Position numbers and translations under genes: made by a program | Notes under the pieces: generated by a model | What the model was told of the DNA's origin: nothing | Database searches by the model: none | The model's input: the letters and a program-made list of their open reading frames with translations, nothing else | In this document: positions 1 through 5,333 of the stretch, piece after piece | Layout of the letters: each line of letters starts with the position of its first letter | Position numbering within the stretch: position 1 is the stretch's first letter | NCBI GenBank assembly: GCA_012512495.1 | Contig: JAAZEC010000042.1 | Coordinates: forward strand, 1 to 11,744 | Origin: Erysipelothrix sp. | Lineage (GTDB): Bacteria > Bacillota_I > Bacilli_A > Erysipelotrichales > Erysipelotrichaceae | Direction of reading: 5' to 3' | Length of the DNA: 11,744 nucleotides

Positions 1-1634
1 ATCGTAGCAAGCATGTTTTGTAGAATGTCGTGGCGTCCGATTTTCGCTTGTTCAAGTGCTTCTTGTAGAATCTGTCTCGATAAGCCTTTGATCTTGATAT
101 CCATTTGTAGGGCAGTAATACCTTTTTCTGTTCCGGCAACCTTGAAATCCATGTCGCCATAATGGTCTTCCATACCTTGGATATCCGTAAGGATCGTGTA
201 ATGGTCGTCATAAGTTACTAGACCCATCGCAATTCCTGAAACAGGTGCCTTAATAGGGACACCGGCAGCCATTAGTGACATTGAACCAGCACAGATGGAA
301 GCTTGGGAAGATGAACCGTTAGATTCGAGTACTTCAGAAACAAGACGAATGGAGTATGGGAACTCATCAAAGGTTGGTAAGACATAGGATAGAGCTCTTT
401 CACCTAGAGCGCCGTGACCGATTTCGCGTCGTCCTGGGCTACCCATACGGCCGGTTTCACCGACTGAATAAGGTGGGAAGTTATAGTGGTGCATGAAGCG
501 TTTTTCTTCAACGTCAGTTAAGTCATCGATGATTTGATTGTCGCCTTGAGCTCCTAGGGTTGTTACTGTGAGTACTTGTGTTTCACCACGAGTAAAGAGT
601 GCTGAACCGTGGACTCTTGGTAGGATATCAATCTGTGAGTTAAGTGAACGAAGCTCACTTACGCTACGGCCATCGGGACGAATCTTGTCGACTGAAATCA
701 GTCTTCTGACTTCATCGGCGACGATGTCGTGGGTTGTTTGTTTGACGTATTTGATAGCTTTTTCTTTTTCTTTGTCACTCTCGTAGCTCTTGGCCTCAAA
801 ATAGGCTACCGCTTCGTCACTGACTTCATCAATCTTATTGTAGCGTTCTAGCTTTTCAACAATCTTGACGGATTCACGAAGTCTTGTTTCATAGAGTTCA
901 GAGACCTCTTGTTTAAGCTCTTCTGGAATAACCTTGAGTGTGACTTCCATCTTTTCTTTGCCGATTTCATTAGCAATATCAATTTGGAACTGGCATAGTT
1001 TCTTAATGTACTCGTGACCAAACATGATGGCTTCGAGCATTTCTTCTTCAGTTGCTTCGTTGGCACCAGCTTCAACCATGTTGACCGCGTCAATGGTACC
1101 GGCAACGCTTAGCTCAATGGTAGATGCTTCAATTTCTTGAAGGGTTGGGTTGATAATGTATTCGCCATCAACAAATCCCACATTGACGCCAGCGATTGGT
1201 CCTTCGAAAGGAACATCGGAAACCATGAGTGCTAGTGACGAACCAAACATAGCGGCAGATTCTTGGGGAATGTCAGGGTTGACGGATAGAATAGTGTTGA
1301 CGACTTGTACTTCATTTCTAAAGCCTTCTGCGAATAAGGGACGAATCGTTCTATCGATTTGACGTGCGCTTAGTGTCGCGTGTTCACTTGGTCTGCCCTC
1401 TCTACGTAAAAATCCTCCAGGGATCTTTCCTTTGGAGTAGAGCTTTTCTTCGTACAATACAGTTAAAGGGAAAAAGTCCAGATCTTTGGCGACTTTCGAT
1501 GCCGTGGCAGTGCTTAAGACGACGGTATCTTCATAGCGTACTAGAACAGACCCCCCGGCCTGTTTGGCGATTTCTCCGGTCTCGACCGTCAATGTGCGAC
1601 CACAGAAATCTAATGAATAAACTTTCTTTGCCAT
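1..1634 (-). CDS. pnp: Polynucleotide phosphorylase (PNPase), C-terminus cut by window edge
   Basis: Phosphorolytic 3'-to-5' exoribonuclease of mRNA decay, which releases nucleoside diphosphates. The frame is open from the ATG at 1634 to the window edge, giving 544 complete codons. I checked the frame at several points (residues 186, 347, 541) and it is continuous. Visible landmarks are an FTRGETQ motif near residue 347 in the second RNase PH core, the SPGRREIGHG region, and GDMDFKVAGT at about 493-502, which contains the conserved active-site aspartate region. PNPases are about 700 residues, so the missing part should be the KH and S1 RNA-binding domains. The start is supported by GAGGAG six bases upstream (1641-1646). 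The gene lies downstream of rpsO as in many bacteria, but here the two are separated by a 2.4 kb accessory region. The family call is very secure. Confidence 0.97.
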   Translation of the reverse strand, partial: MAKKVYSLDFCGRTLTVETGEIAKQAGGSVLVRYEDTVVLSTATASKVAKDLDFFPLTVLYEEKLYSKGKIPGGFLRREGRPSEHATLSARQIDRTIRPLFAEGFRNEVQVVNTILSVNPDIPQESAAMFGSSLALMVSDVPFEGPIAGVNVGFVDGEYIINPTLQEIEASTIELSVAGTIDAVNMVEAGANEATEEEMLEAIMFGHEYIKKLCQFQIDIANEIGKEKMEVTLKVIPEELKQEVSELYETRLRESVKIVEKLERYNKIDEVSDEAVAYFEAKSYESDKEKEKAIKYVKQTTHDIVADEVRRLISVDKIRPDGRSVSELRSLNSQIDILPRVHGSALFTRGETQVLTVTTLGAQGDNQIIDDLTDVEEKRFMHHYNFPPYSVGETGRMGSPGRREIGHGALGERALSYVLPTFDEFPYSIRLVSEVLESNGSSSQASICAGSMSLMAAGVPIKAPVSGIAMGLVTYDDHYTILTDIQGMEDHYGDMDFKVAGTEKGITALQMDIKIKGLSRQILQEALEQAKIGRHDILQNMLAT

Positions 1635-1662
1635 TTAATTCTCCTCATCAATTTTCTTATTC

Positions 1663-1703
1663 ATTTTACCATATTTCGTTGATTAAATGTTAGTGAATGT
1701 CAA
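1663..1703 (-). promoter_or_regulatory. Candidate pnp promoter (extended -10)
   Basis: On the minus strand a TGGTAAAAT extended -10 element occurs at 1663-1671, about 30 bases before the pnp start codon. A perfect TTGACA lies at 1698-1703, but 29 bases upstream of the TAAAAT hexamer, too far for a standard pair, so the -10 would have to act mainly through its TG extension. No terminator is visible between the preceding small gene and pnp, so read-through from the accessory genes is also possible. Confidence 0.35.
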
Positions 1704-1721
1704 ATAATGAGAAGCGGGTAG

Positions 1722-2003
1722 CTAGTCTTGAGGTAGTTGTTTTGCGAGATAGTAAGAAACAATCCACATATTTGTGATTCTAACGATAAGATAGATGACA
1801 ATAAAAGCTATAACCATCAGAAAACTCTGTAATCTTAAGTCTAACCATAGCTTTAAAATCCCGAAAATAAGTGAGCTAACAATGACTTCTACTACATTGT
1901 AAGATCTTCTTCTCTCCTCTACAAATGACTGTTGTTGAAGTGTGAGCGTTGTTTCTTTGTTCTTGAACATTAACTTTTTAAAGATAGCAGAGGTTTTTTT
2001 CAT
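1722..2003 (-). CDS. Small two-membrane-segment protein, unknown function
   Basis: A 93-residue protein that I do not recognise. Residues 1-35 are polar and basic with many Lys, Arg and Gln. They are followed by two hydrophobic stretches at about 36-52 and 59-83, so an inner-membrane hairpin with a cytosolic N-terminus is likely. The start is well supported by AAGGAG with a five-base spacer before the ATG. It lies downstream of the secreted-protein gene on the same strand, 106 bases away, and upstream of pnp. Its size and topology would suit an immunity or accessory protein for its secreted neighbour, but nothing in the sequence proves that. It belongs to the AT-rich island between rpsO and pnp, which suggests acquisition. 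The gene itself looks real because of its length, RBS and membrane pattern. Confidence 0.7.
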   Translation of the reverse strand: MKKTSAIFKKLMFKNKETTLTLQQQSFVEERRRSYNVVEVIVSSLIFGILKLWLDLRLQSFLMVIAFIVIYLIVRITNMWIVSYYLAKQLPQD

Positions 2004-2109
2004 AACAGCTCCTTACCTATAAATATTGATTGTGAATTATTTCTAATATCATGCATCTGAAGATGGCTTTATATAGTACCCATTGTTAACTAACAGGTCG
2101 TAAGCAGTA

Positions 2110-2826
2110 CTAATAAGGCGTTTGACGACATTCACTTGGTTGTCCATAGTCCCACTTACTTCCTATCCAATAAGGATTGATGTATTTTGTTCCAAAGAAT
2201 TGAGACATAGACTGGTTATGAATCTGTATTCTATCTTTCATCAGAATAGGACAACCTACCCATTGTGAAATATATCGTGAATATCTCAGATTCTTAGTAT
2301 TACTATTGTAGATTTGAATTGCAATGGTACTCGTTATCGTACCGATAGCGCCGACAGATATCCCTATCCAATTAGATAGACCTCCGGTAATCAAGCTTAG
2401 AATCACACCAACTGCTACATCTATCGCCAAACCCTCTTGCCATGAAATATGAGAATTCCTGTAACCATAATAGAAATAGGATCCCCATGACTCTGTACTT
2501 GCAATATTATATAATGGTTCTTCAAACAATATCGGATTTTCAAGATATAGAGAACCTAATTCGTTTCCCTTACTATCAGTCACATAAACTCGATTACTTT
2601 CAATAAATGTATAATAGACTTCTCCATCTTCATAGACCATAGAAATCTTCACTAAATCATCATTGTCTTCAACGATTCTATAATCTGAAAATGAGGAAGA
2701 AGATTCTTCCAATACCTCGATTATTGTGTTGTTATCTGAAGTCTCTTTAGCTTGTATGTCTAAAGGAGTTGGTAAAAAGGTTACAATCAATAATGATGTA
2801 AGAATAATGGTTATTGTCTTTTTCAT
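2110..2826 (-). CDS. Secreted protein with glycine-rich hydrophobic hairpin, unknown family
   Basis: A 238-residue protein exported by a Sec signal peptide: MKK, a hydrophobic core over residues 5-20, and a likely cleavage after IQA at about 26. Residues 27-130 are acidic and rich in Ser, Glu and Tyr. Residues 132-172 form a Gly/Ala/Ile-rich hydrophobic segment broken by a GG turn at 148-149, the kind of hairpin found in some membrane-active peptides. The tail (173-238) is basic and aromatic with two cysteines, C192 and C233. No lipobox or LPXTG anchor is visible. An ATG 12 bases further upstream (2838) overlaps the GGAGGAG Shine-Dalgarno, so the ATG at 2826 is preferred. A promoter is visible at 3102-3130. 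I cannot assign a family; a bacteriocin-like or pore-forming role is only an inference. Confidence 0.75.
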   Translation of the reverse strand: MKKTITIILTSLLIVTFLPTPLDIQAKETSDNNTIIEVLEESSSSFSDYRIVEDNDDLVKISMVYEDGEVYYTFIESNRVYVTDSKGNELGSLYLENPILFEEPLYNIASTESWGSYFYYGYRNSHISWQEGLAIDVAVGVILSLITGGLSNWIGISVGAIGTITSTIAIQIYNSNTKNLRYSRYISQWVGCPILMKDRIQIHNQSMSQFFGTKYINPYWIGSKWDYGQPSECRQTPY

Positions 2827-3062
2827 GTTCTCCTCCATTTATTAGATTTTGATTACTAAATAGCTATTGATATAAATTGAGAACTACCTTTTATTATGGA
2901 AGTTTACTTTCTCATCAATCACTCTCCGTTTCGTACTTGTACCAGGACAATTTGTGGGTAACTGCTAGCTTATTAAACCTTTCACGCAGCCTTTGAGTAC
3001 AAACATTCACCTATAAATTAGTCTTAGTAAAATAAATTTATTATTACTGTATTTCATTTTGT

Positions 3063-3083
3063 GCTTGAATACTTTTATTCAGC
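3063..3083. repeat. Small hairpin in the leader of the secreted-protein gene
   Basis: GCTTGAATA and TATTCAGC flank a CTTT loop, giving a stem of about eight base pairs with one bulged T. It lies about 20 bases downstream of the -10 element on the minus strand. No U-run follows it, so it is not an obvious terminator. It could protect the 5' end of the transcript or be incidental. Confidence 0.35.
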
Positions 3084-3101
3084 AAATCTATTTATATTTA
3101 A

Positions 3102-3130
3102 ATAATAACATGGTTGCAATCTTGGGTCAA
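3102..3130 (-). promoter_or_regulatory. Promoter for the secreted-protein gene
   Basis: On the minus strand a TTGACC -35 element (3125-3130) is separated by exactly 17 bases from a TATTAT -10 element (3102-3107). The -10 has a TG one base upstream, forming an extended -10. Both hexamers match consensus at five of six positions. Transcription would start near 3095, leaving an untranslated leader of roughly 270 bases before the start codon at 2826. Confidence 0.65.
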
Positions 3131-3198
3131 GTTTCTAAAAATTATCGATGCATATTTTGAAGTGTAAGAAATATTCTAAACACTGATTATCTTGATAC

Positions 3199-3212
3199 AA
3201 AAAAAAAAAAAA
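3199..3212. repeat. 14-base A homopolymer
   Basis: An uninterrupted run of 14 A residues (T on the minus strand). On the minus strand it directly follows CAATT ... AATTG, a weak five-pair stem with a nine-base loop, so it could act as a poor terminator for leftward transcription through the transposase fossils. Runs of this length are also prone to slippage and to assembly error. Confidence 0.6.
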
Positions 3213-3228
3213 CAATTCTGGTTTAAAA

Positions 3229-3293
3229 TTGGTACAAGAAGCAATGATATCGTCCATAGATGCTAACGGATCCAGGTTGCTCACTTGTACCAA
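3229..3293. repeat. 10-bp perfect inverted repeat
   Basis: TTGGTACAAG at 3229-3238 and its exact reverse complement CTTGTACCAA at 3284-3293, 45 bases apart. A further CTTGTACC occurs at 2936-2943. The repeat falls in the region of transposase debris, so it may be left over from a mobile element, but no target duplication can be assigned. Confidence 0.45.
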
Positions 3294-3359
3294 AATCTAC
3301 AGATTCACTATATCATCGAGAATTGTGTTTATTCTATATTTGTATCGGTTGAGCAATTA

Positions 3360-3666
3360 GAGCAACAATAAATAATTCATTGAAGTTGTACTGTTGAAAC
3401 TAGAGAACATTTTTTCTTTTCGACACCTTGAAAAGTTGAATATCTCTATTGCTATAGAAAATCGATGCTCTTCCTTTTATTTCTACGATTCAGCTTTTGA
3501 TATCCTTCAATATACTTCCTGACTGTCGACGATCCACTCCCAGTTTTCTGCCTAGTTCTGAAGTGTTGATTTTTAGATTACCGTTATGTTCCAAGGGCTG
3601 TAATTTCTTTAAATCCATTAATGTGTTCACTGAAAAATTCGTTGTTATTTCATAGTCGAGAATCAT
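3360..3666 (-). pseudogene. Decayed IS21-type transposase (IstA) N-terminus
   Basis: An ATG at 3666 with AAAAGGAG upstream opens a 58-codon frame whose end reads ELGRKLGVDRR, a helix-turn-helix of the IS21 IstA type. After DRR the frame goes wrong. Reading one frame over from 3523 gives VRKYIEGYQK, so restoring a single missing A gives DRRTVRKYIEGY, the standard IstA pattern. A third frame then continues as FYSNRDIQLFK and SKRKNVL before stop codons and loss of similarity around 3360. The catalytic DDE domain and istB are not found. This is a fossil with at least two frameshifts and several stops. The IS21 assignment rests on family knowledge of the N-terminal motif; the frameshifts are seen directly. 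Confidence 0.72.
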
Positions 3667-3717
3667 ATTCTGCTCCTTTTTGATCTCAGGCTATTATATC
3701 GAATTTGTACATATTTA

Positions 3718-3960
3718 TCTTACTATTTTTATCTGATCAATTGTGAACATTCTTATGTTAGCATTAGTACTAGCATCAATTTTAAGATTAAGATACAGTC
3801 TGAAAATGCCTGTTTAGTTATTGTAGTCTTCTTTTTCGTGCATAAAGGTCGCGTCATGATCTTTCTTAGATTAACGCATTTTCGCCTAATTCATCAGCTA
3901 GATGTTGCCCCTTTTTATCCTCAAACAAACGCCTATTGTTTCTTTGTTCTGAAACATTCT
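3718..3960 (-). pseudogene. Decayed IS1182-type DDE transposase fragment
   Basis: On the minus strand, from about 3861 to 3775, the frame reads DHDATFM, then KEDYNN, a stop, then TGIFR and YLNLKI. This lines up with the internal IS1182-family block DPDATFMRMKEDxMxNGQLKPxYNxQI. Immediately upstream an out-of-frame piece gives R, stop, SKKDHD (compare RNSYSKTDPD), and a further frame gives QHLADELGEN before it, as expected for the residues preceding that block. At least one frameshift and one internal stop are present, and both ends of the element are lost. The match is by memory of the family motif, not a database search. The fossil lies directly upstream of the IS21 fossil in the same orientation, so the two may represent nested or successive insertions. 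Confidence 0.65.
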
Positions 3961-3984
3961 CTTTTTAATGATAGTAGCTATCTA

Positions 3985-4014
3985 TAAAAAAAGAGCTCAA
4001 ATGAATGAACTCTC
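3985..4014 (-). terminator. Intrinsic terminator of rpsO
   Basis: On the minus strand GAGTTC ... GAGCTC forms a six-pair stem (one G-T pair) that can be extended by A-T pairs on both sides. It has an eight-base loop and is followed by seven T residues (3986-3992). It begins almost at the rpsO stop codon, so the S15 transcript would mostly end here rather than continue 2.4 kb to pnp. Confidence 0.75.
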
Positions 4015-4280
4015 TATCTACGAATGCCTAACTTACTAATAAGTTCACCATAGCGCAGAATGTCTTTTTTCTTCAAGTAATTTAGAAGATTACGACGATG
4101 ACCAACCATCTTATGAAGACCTCTCAATGAATGAAAGTCCTTCTTGTGAATCTTAAGATGCTCAGTCAATACATTGATGTTTTCCGTTAGGACAGCAATT
4201 TGTACTTCTGGTGAACCTGTGTCACCCTCAGTACGAGCGTATTGCTTCATCAATTCTTGTTTGCGTTCTTGACTAATCAT
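4014..4280 (-). CDS. rpsO: 30S ribosomal protein S15
   Basis: Primary 16S rRNA-binding protein of the small-subunit platform. At 88 residues it has the family length. It shows the conserved segments TGSPEVQIAVLT, LKIHKKDFHSLRGL and VGHRRNLLNYLK and ends in GIRR. The start is supported by GAGGAG seven bases upstream of the ATG at 4280. It has its own promoter (4362-4390), a structured leader and a terminator at its stop codon, so it looks monocistronic. In many bacteria pnp follows directly; here an accessory island intervenes. Confidence 0.98.
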   Translation of the reverse strand: MISQERKQELMKQYARTEGDTGSPEVQIAVLTENINVLTEHLKIHKKDFHSLRGLHKMVGHRRNLLNYLKKKDILRYGELISKLGIRR

Positions 4281-4314
4281 GTGTTCTCCTCACTTTCTCT
4301 ATTTGACCTTACAA

Positions 4315-4360
4315 TCTAAGTGTACGTCGGAGTGTCGTTTCACCGAGACTGAAGCTTAGA
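4315..4360 (-). promoter_or_regulatory. Structured rpsO leader, candidate S15 autoregulatory site
   Basis: In the rpsO leader TCTAAG and CTTAGA (4355-4360 and 4315-4320) can pair to close a nested structure. Inside it GTC with GAC and GGTG with CAC(T)CC form further helices around an AAACGA loop, with short bulges. S15 is known to repress its own mRNA in several bacteria by binding leader structures that mimic its rRNA site. Position and nesting fit such an element, but I cannot match it to a named structure class. Confidence 0.4.
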
Positions 4361-4361
4361 C

Positions 4362-4390
4362 ATCATATCATTAATGTTGTCTTTTAGCAA
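4362..4390 (-). promoter_or_regulatory. rpsO promoter
   Basis: On the minus strand TTGCTA (4385-4390) and TATGAT (4362-4367) are spaced by exactly 17 bases. Transcription would start near 4355, right at the beginning of the leader structure and about 75 bases before the start codon. The -35 is only 12 bp from the edge of the palindromic operator at 4403-4434. Confidence 0.65.
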
Positions 4391-4402
4391 GTTCATTCAC
4401 TT

Positions 4403-4434
4403 ATGAGTAAATTACTCATGAGTAATTTACTCAT
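4403..4434. promoter_or_regulatory. 32-bp perfect palindrome: two overlapping 17-bp operator sites
   Basis: ATGAGTAAATTACTCAT (4403-4419) and ATGAGTAATTTACTCAT (4418-4434) are each perfect 17-bp palindromes around a central base. They overlap by two bases, so their centres are 15 bp apart and together they form a perfect 32-bp palindrome. The right-hand copy extends to a 21-bp perfect palindrome (4416-4436). They lie immediately upstream of the -10 element (4437-4442) of the dehydrogenase gene and cover its -35 and spacer. This is the typical position for a repressor of the TetR or MarR kind binding as two dimers, or for an activator replacing a weak -35. The regulator is not encoded in this window. 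Confidence 0.75.
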
Positions 4435-4442
4435 GATATAAT
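4412..4442 (+). promoter_or_regulatory. Promoter of the beta-hydroxyacid dehydrogenase gene
   Basis: A perfect TATAAT -10 lies at 4437-4442, 24 bases before the GTG start. No good -35 is present: TTACTC at 4412-4417 (19-bp spacer) is the nearest candidate and lies inside the palindromic operator. The leader would be only about 18 bases, just enough for the GGAGGT ribosome binding site at 4455-4460. Confidence 0.55.
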
Positions 4443-4466
4443 GAGCTCACGAATGGAGGTAATGGA

Positions 4467-5333
4467 GTGAAAAAAGTAACATGGATTGGAACTGGGGTCA
4501 TGGGCAAACCTATGGCCTATCACCTAGCAGACGCTGGCTACGAGGTCACGGTCTACAATCGAACCTATGAAAAAGCGCTCGTTATGAGCGACAAGACCAC
4601 GGTCGCCCGCACCATTAAGGAGGCGGTCAAAGATGCCGATGTCATTTTCTCAATTGTCGGCTTCCCAAGCGATGTCAAAGAAATCTATCTAGCAGACGAT
4701 GGTATCCTAAAGCATGCGAGAGCGGGCGCCATTGTGGTCGATATGACCACCTCATCTCCCGAATTAGCGATTGAAATTGCACAAGAAGCCAGTCGCTATC
4801 ACATTACAGCTTTGGATTGCCCCGTCACCGGTGGCGATTTAGGAGCGATCAACGCAACCCTGTCAATTATGGCCGGGGGCGATGAGGCAGCCTTCAAAGA
4901 AATCCTACCCCTACTGGAAGTCATGGGCAAACAAGTCACTTACATGGGAGCCTCAGGCAATGGACAGTATGCGAAGTTGGCCAATCAAATCTGCATTGCG
5001 GGAGCAATAGTCTCCACCGCAGAAGCACTACATTTCGCCACTGAGAAAGGACTAGATCCAGAAAAATTCCTTAATGTCGTAAACAACGGTTCCGCCGCGT
5101 CCTGGCAATCAACTAACCAAGGTCCAAAGATGATGGTAGACGACTATGAACCAGGTTTCTTCATTAAGCATTTCATCAAGGATTTACGCCTCTCCCTAGA
5201 ATCAAGTTCAGCTGAGCGCCTACCCCTCTCACAACTTGCCCTGAAACAATACGAATTGCTACAAGAGAAAGGCTTTGGAGATAAGGGAACACAGGCCATT
5301 CAGGAATTCTATCGCCTAAAGGATATCGACTAA
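4467..5333 (+). CDS. NAD(P)-dependent beta-hydroxyacid dehydrogenase (3-hydroxyisobutyrate dehydrogenase family)
   Basis: Cytosolic oxidoreductase of the 3-hydroxyisobutyrate, tartronate semialdehyde and glyoxylate/succinic semialdehyde reductase family; the substrate cannot be read from sequence. It has 288 residues, the normal family length. The N-terminal Rossmann fold starts with IGTGVMG (residues 7-13). NRT at 31-33, after the second strand, is a pattern often seen in NADP-preferring members. The substrate-binding motif DCPVTGGDLGA (117-127) and the catalytic Lys170 in GQYAKLANQ are present. The start is GTG with GGAGGT six bases upstream. It is transcribed alone from a promoter overlapped by the palindromic operator, so it is probably induced by a specific signal. 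Its end overlaps convergent hemW by 18 bp. Its codons look richer in G and C than those of the accessory island. Confidence 0.9.
   Translation: MKKVTWIGTGVMGKPMAYHLADAGYEVTVYNRTYEKALVMSDKTTVARTIKEAVKDADVIFSIVGFPSDVKEIYLADDGILKHARAGAIVVDMTTSSPELAIEIAQEASRYHITALDCPVTGGDLGAINATLSIMAGGDEAAFKEILPLLEVMGKQVTYMGASGNGQYAKLANQICIAGAIVSTAEALHFATEKGLDPEKFLNVVNNGSAASWQSTNQGPKMMVDDYEPGFFIKHFIKDLRLSLESSSAERLPLSQLALKQYELLQEKGFGDKGTQAIQEFYRLKDID

Larger units (their letters stand above)
2827..3360. other. AT-rich stretch without intact genes: leader, promoter and sequence debris
   Basis: No intact coding region is seen. From left to right it holds the leader of the secreted-protein gene, a protein-like minus-strand frame of 31 codons (2915-3010), a short hairpin (3063-3083), the promoter at 3102-3130, a run of 14 A residues (3199-3212) and a 10-bp inverted repeat (3229-3238 and 3284-3293). 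The base composition is visibly richer in A and T than the housekeeping genes on both sides. Confidence 0.6.

Noticed and set aside
848..1105. Minus-strand open frame of 85 codons inside pnp
   Set aside because: It is out of frame with pnp, whose own frame is continuous and conserved here, so it is a shadow.
1364..1693. Plus-strand open frame of 109 codons opposite the start of pnp
   Set aside because: It is antisense to an intact, well-conserved pnp frame, has no ribosome binding site and resembles no protein.
1698..1703. Perfect TTGACA as the -35 of pnp
   Set aside because: It is 29 bases from the only good -10 and no -10-like hexamer lies 16-18 bases downstream.
2827..2838. ATG at 2838 as the start of the secreted protein
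   Set aside because: The GGAGGAG Shine-Dalgarno for the ATG at 2826 lies within these four codons, and the typical MKK signal-peptide start is at 2826.
2965..3006. Leader peptide of 13 codons (starting MFVLKGC) upstream of the secreted-protein gene
   Set aside because: An AGGTGA precedes it, but the spacing is too short and no attenuator hairpin follows; kept only as a remark within the leader finding.
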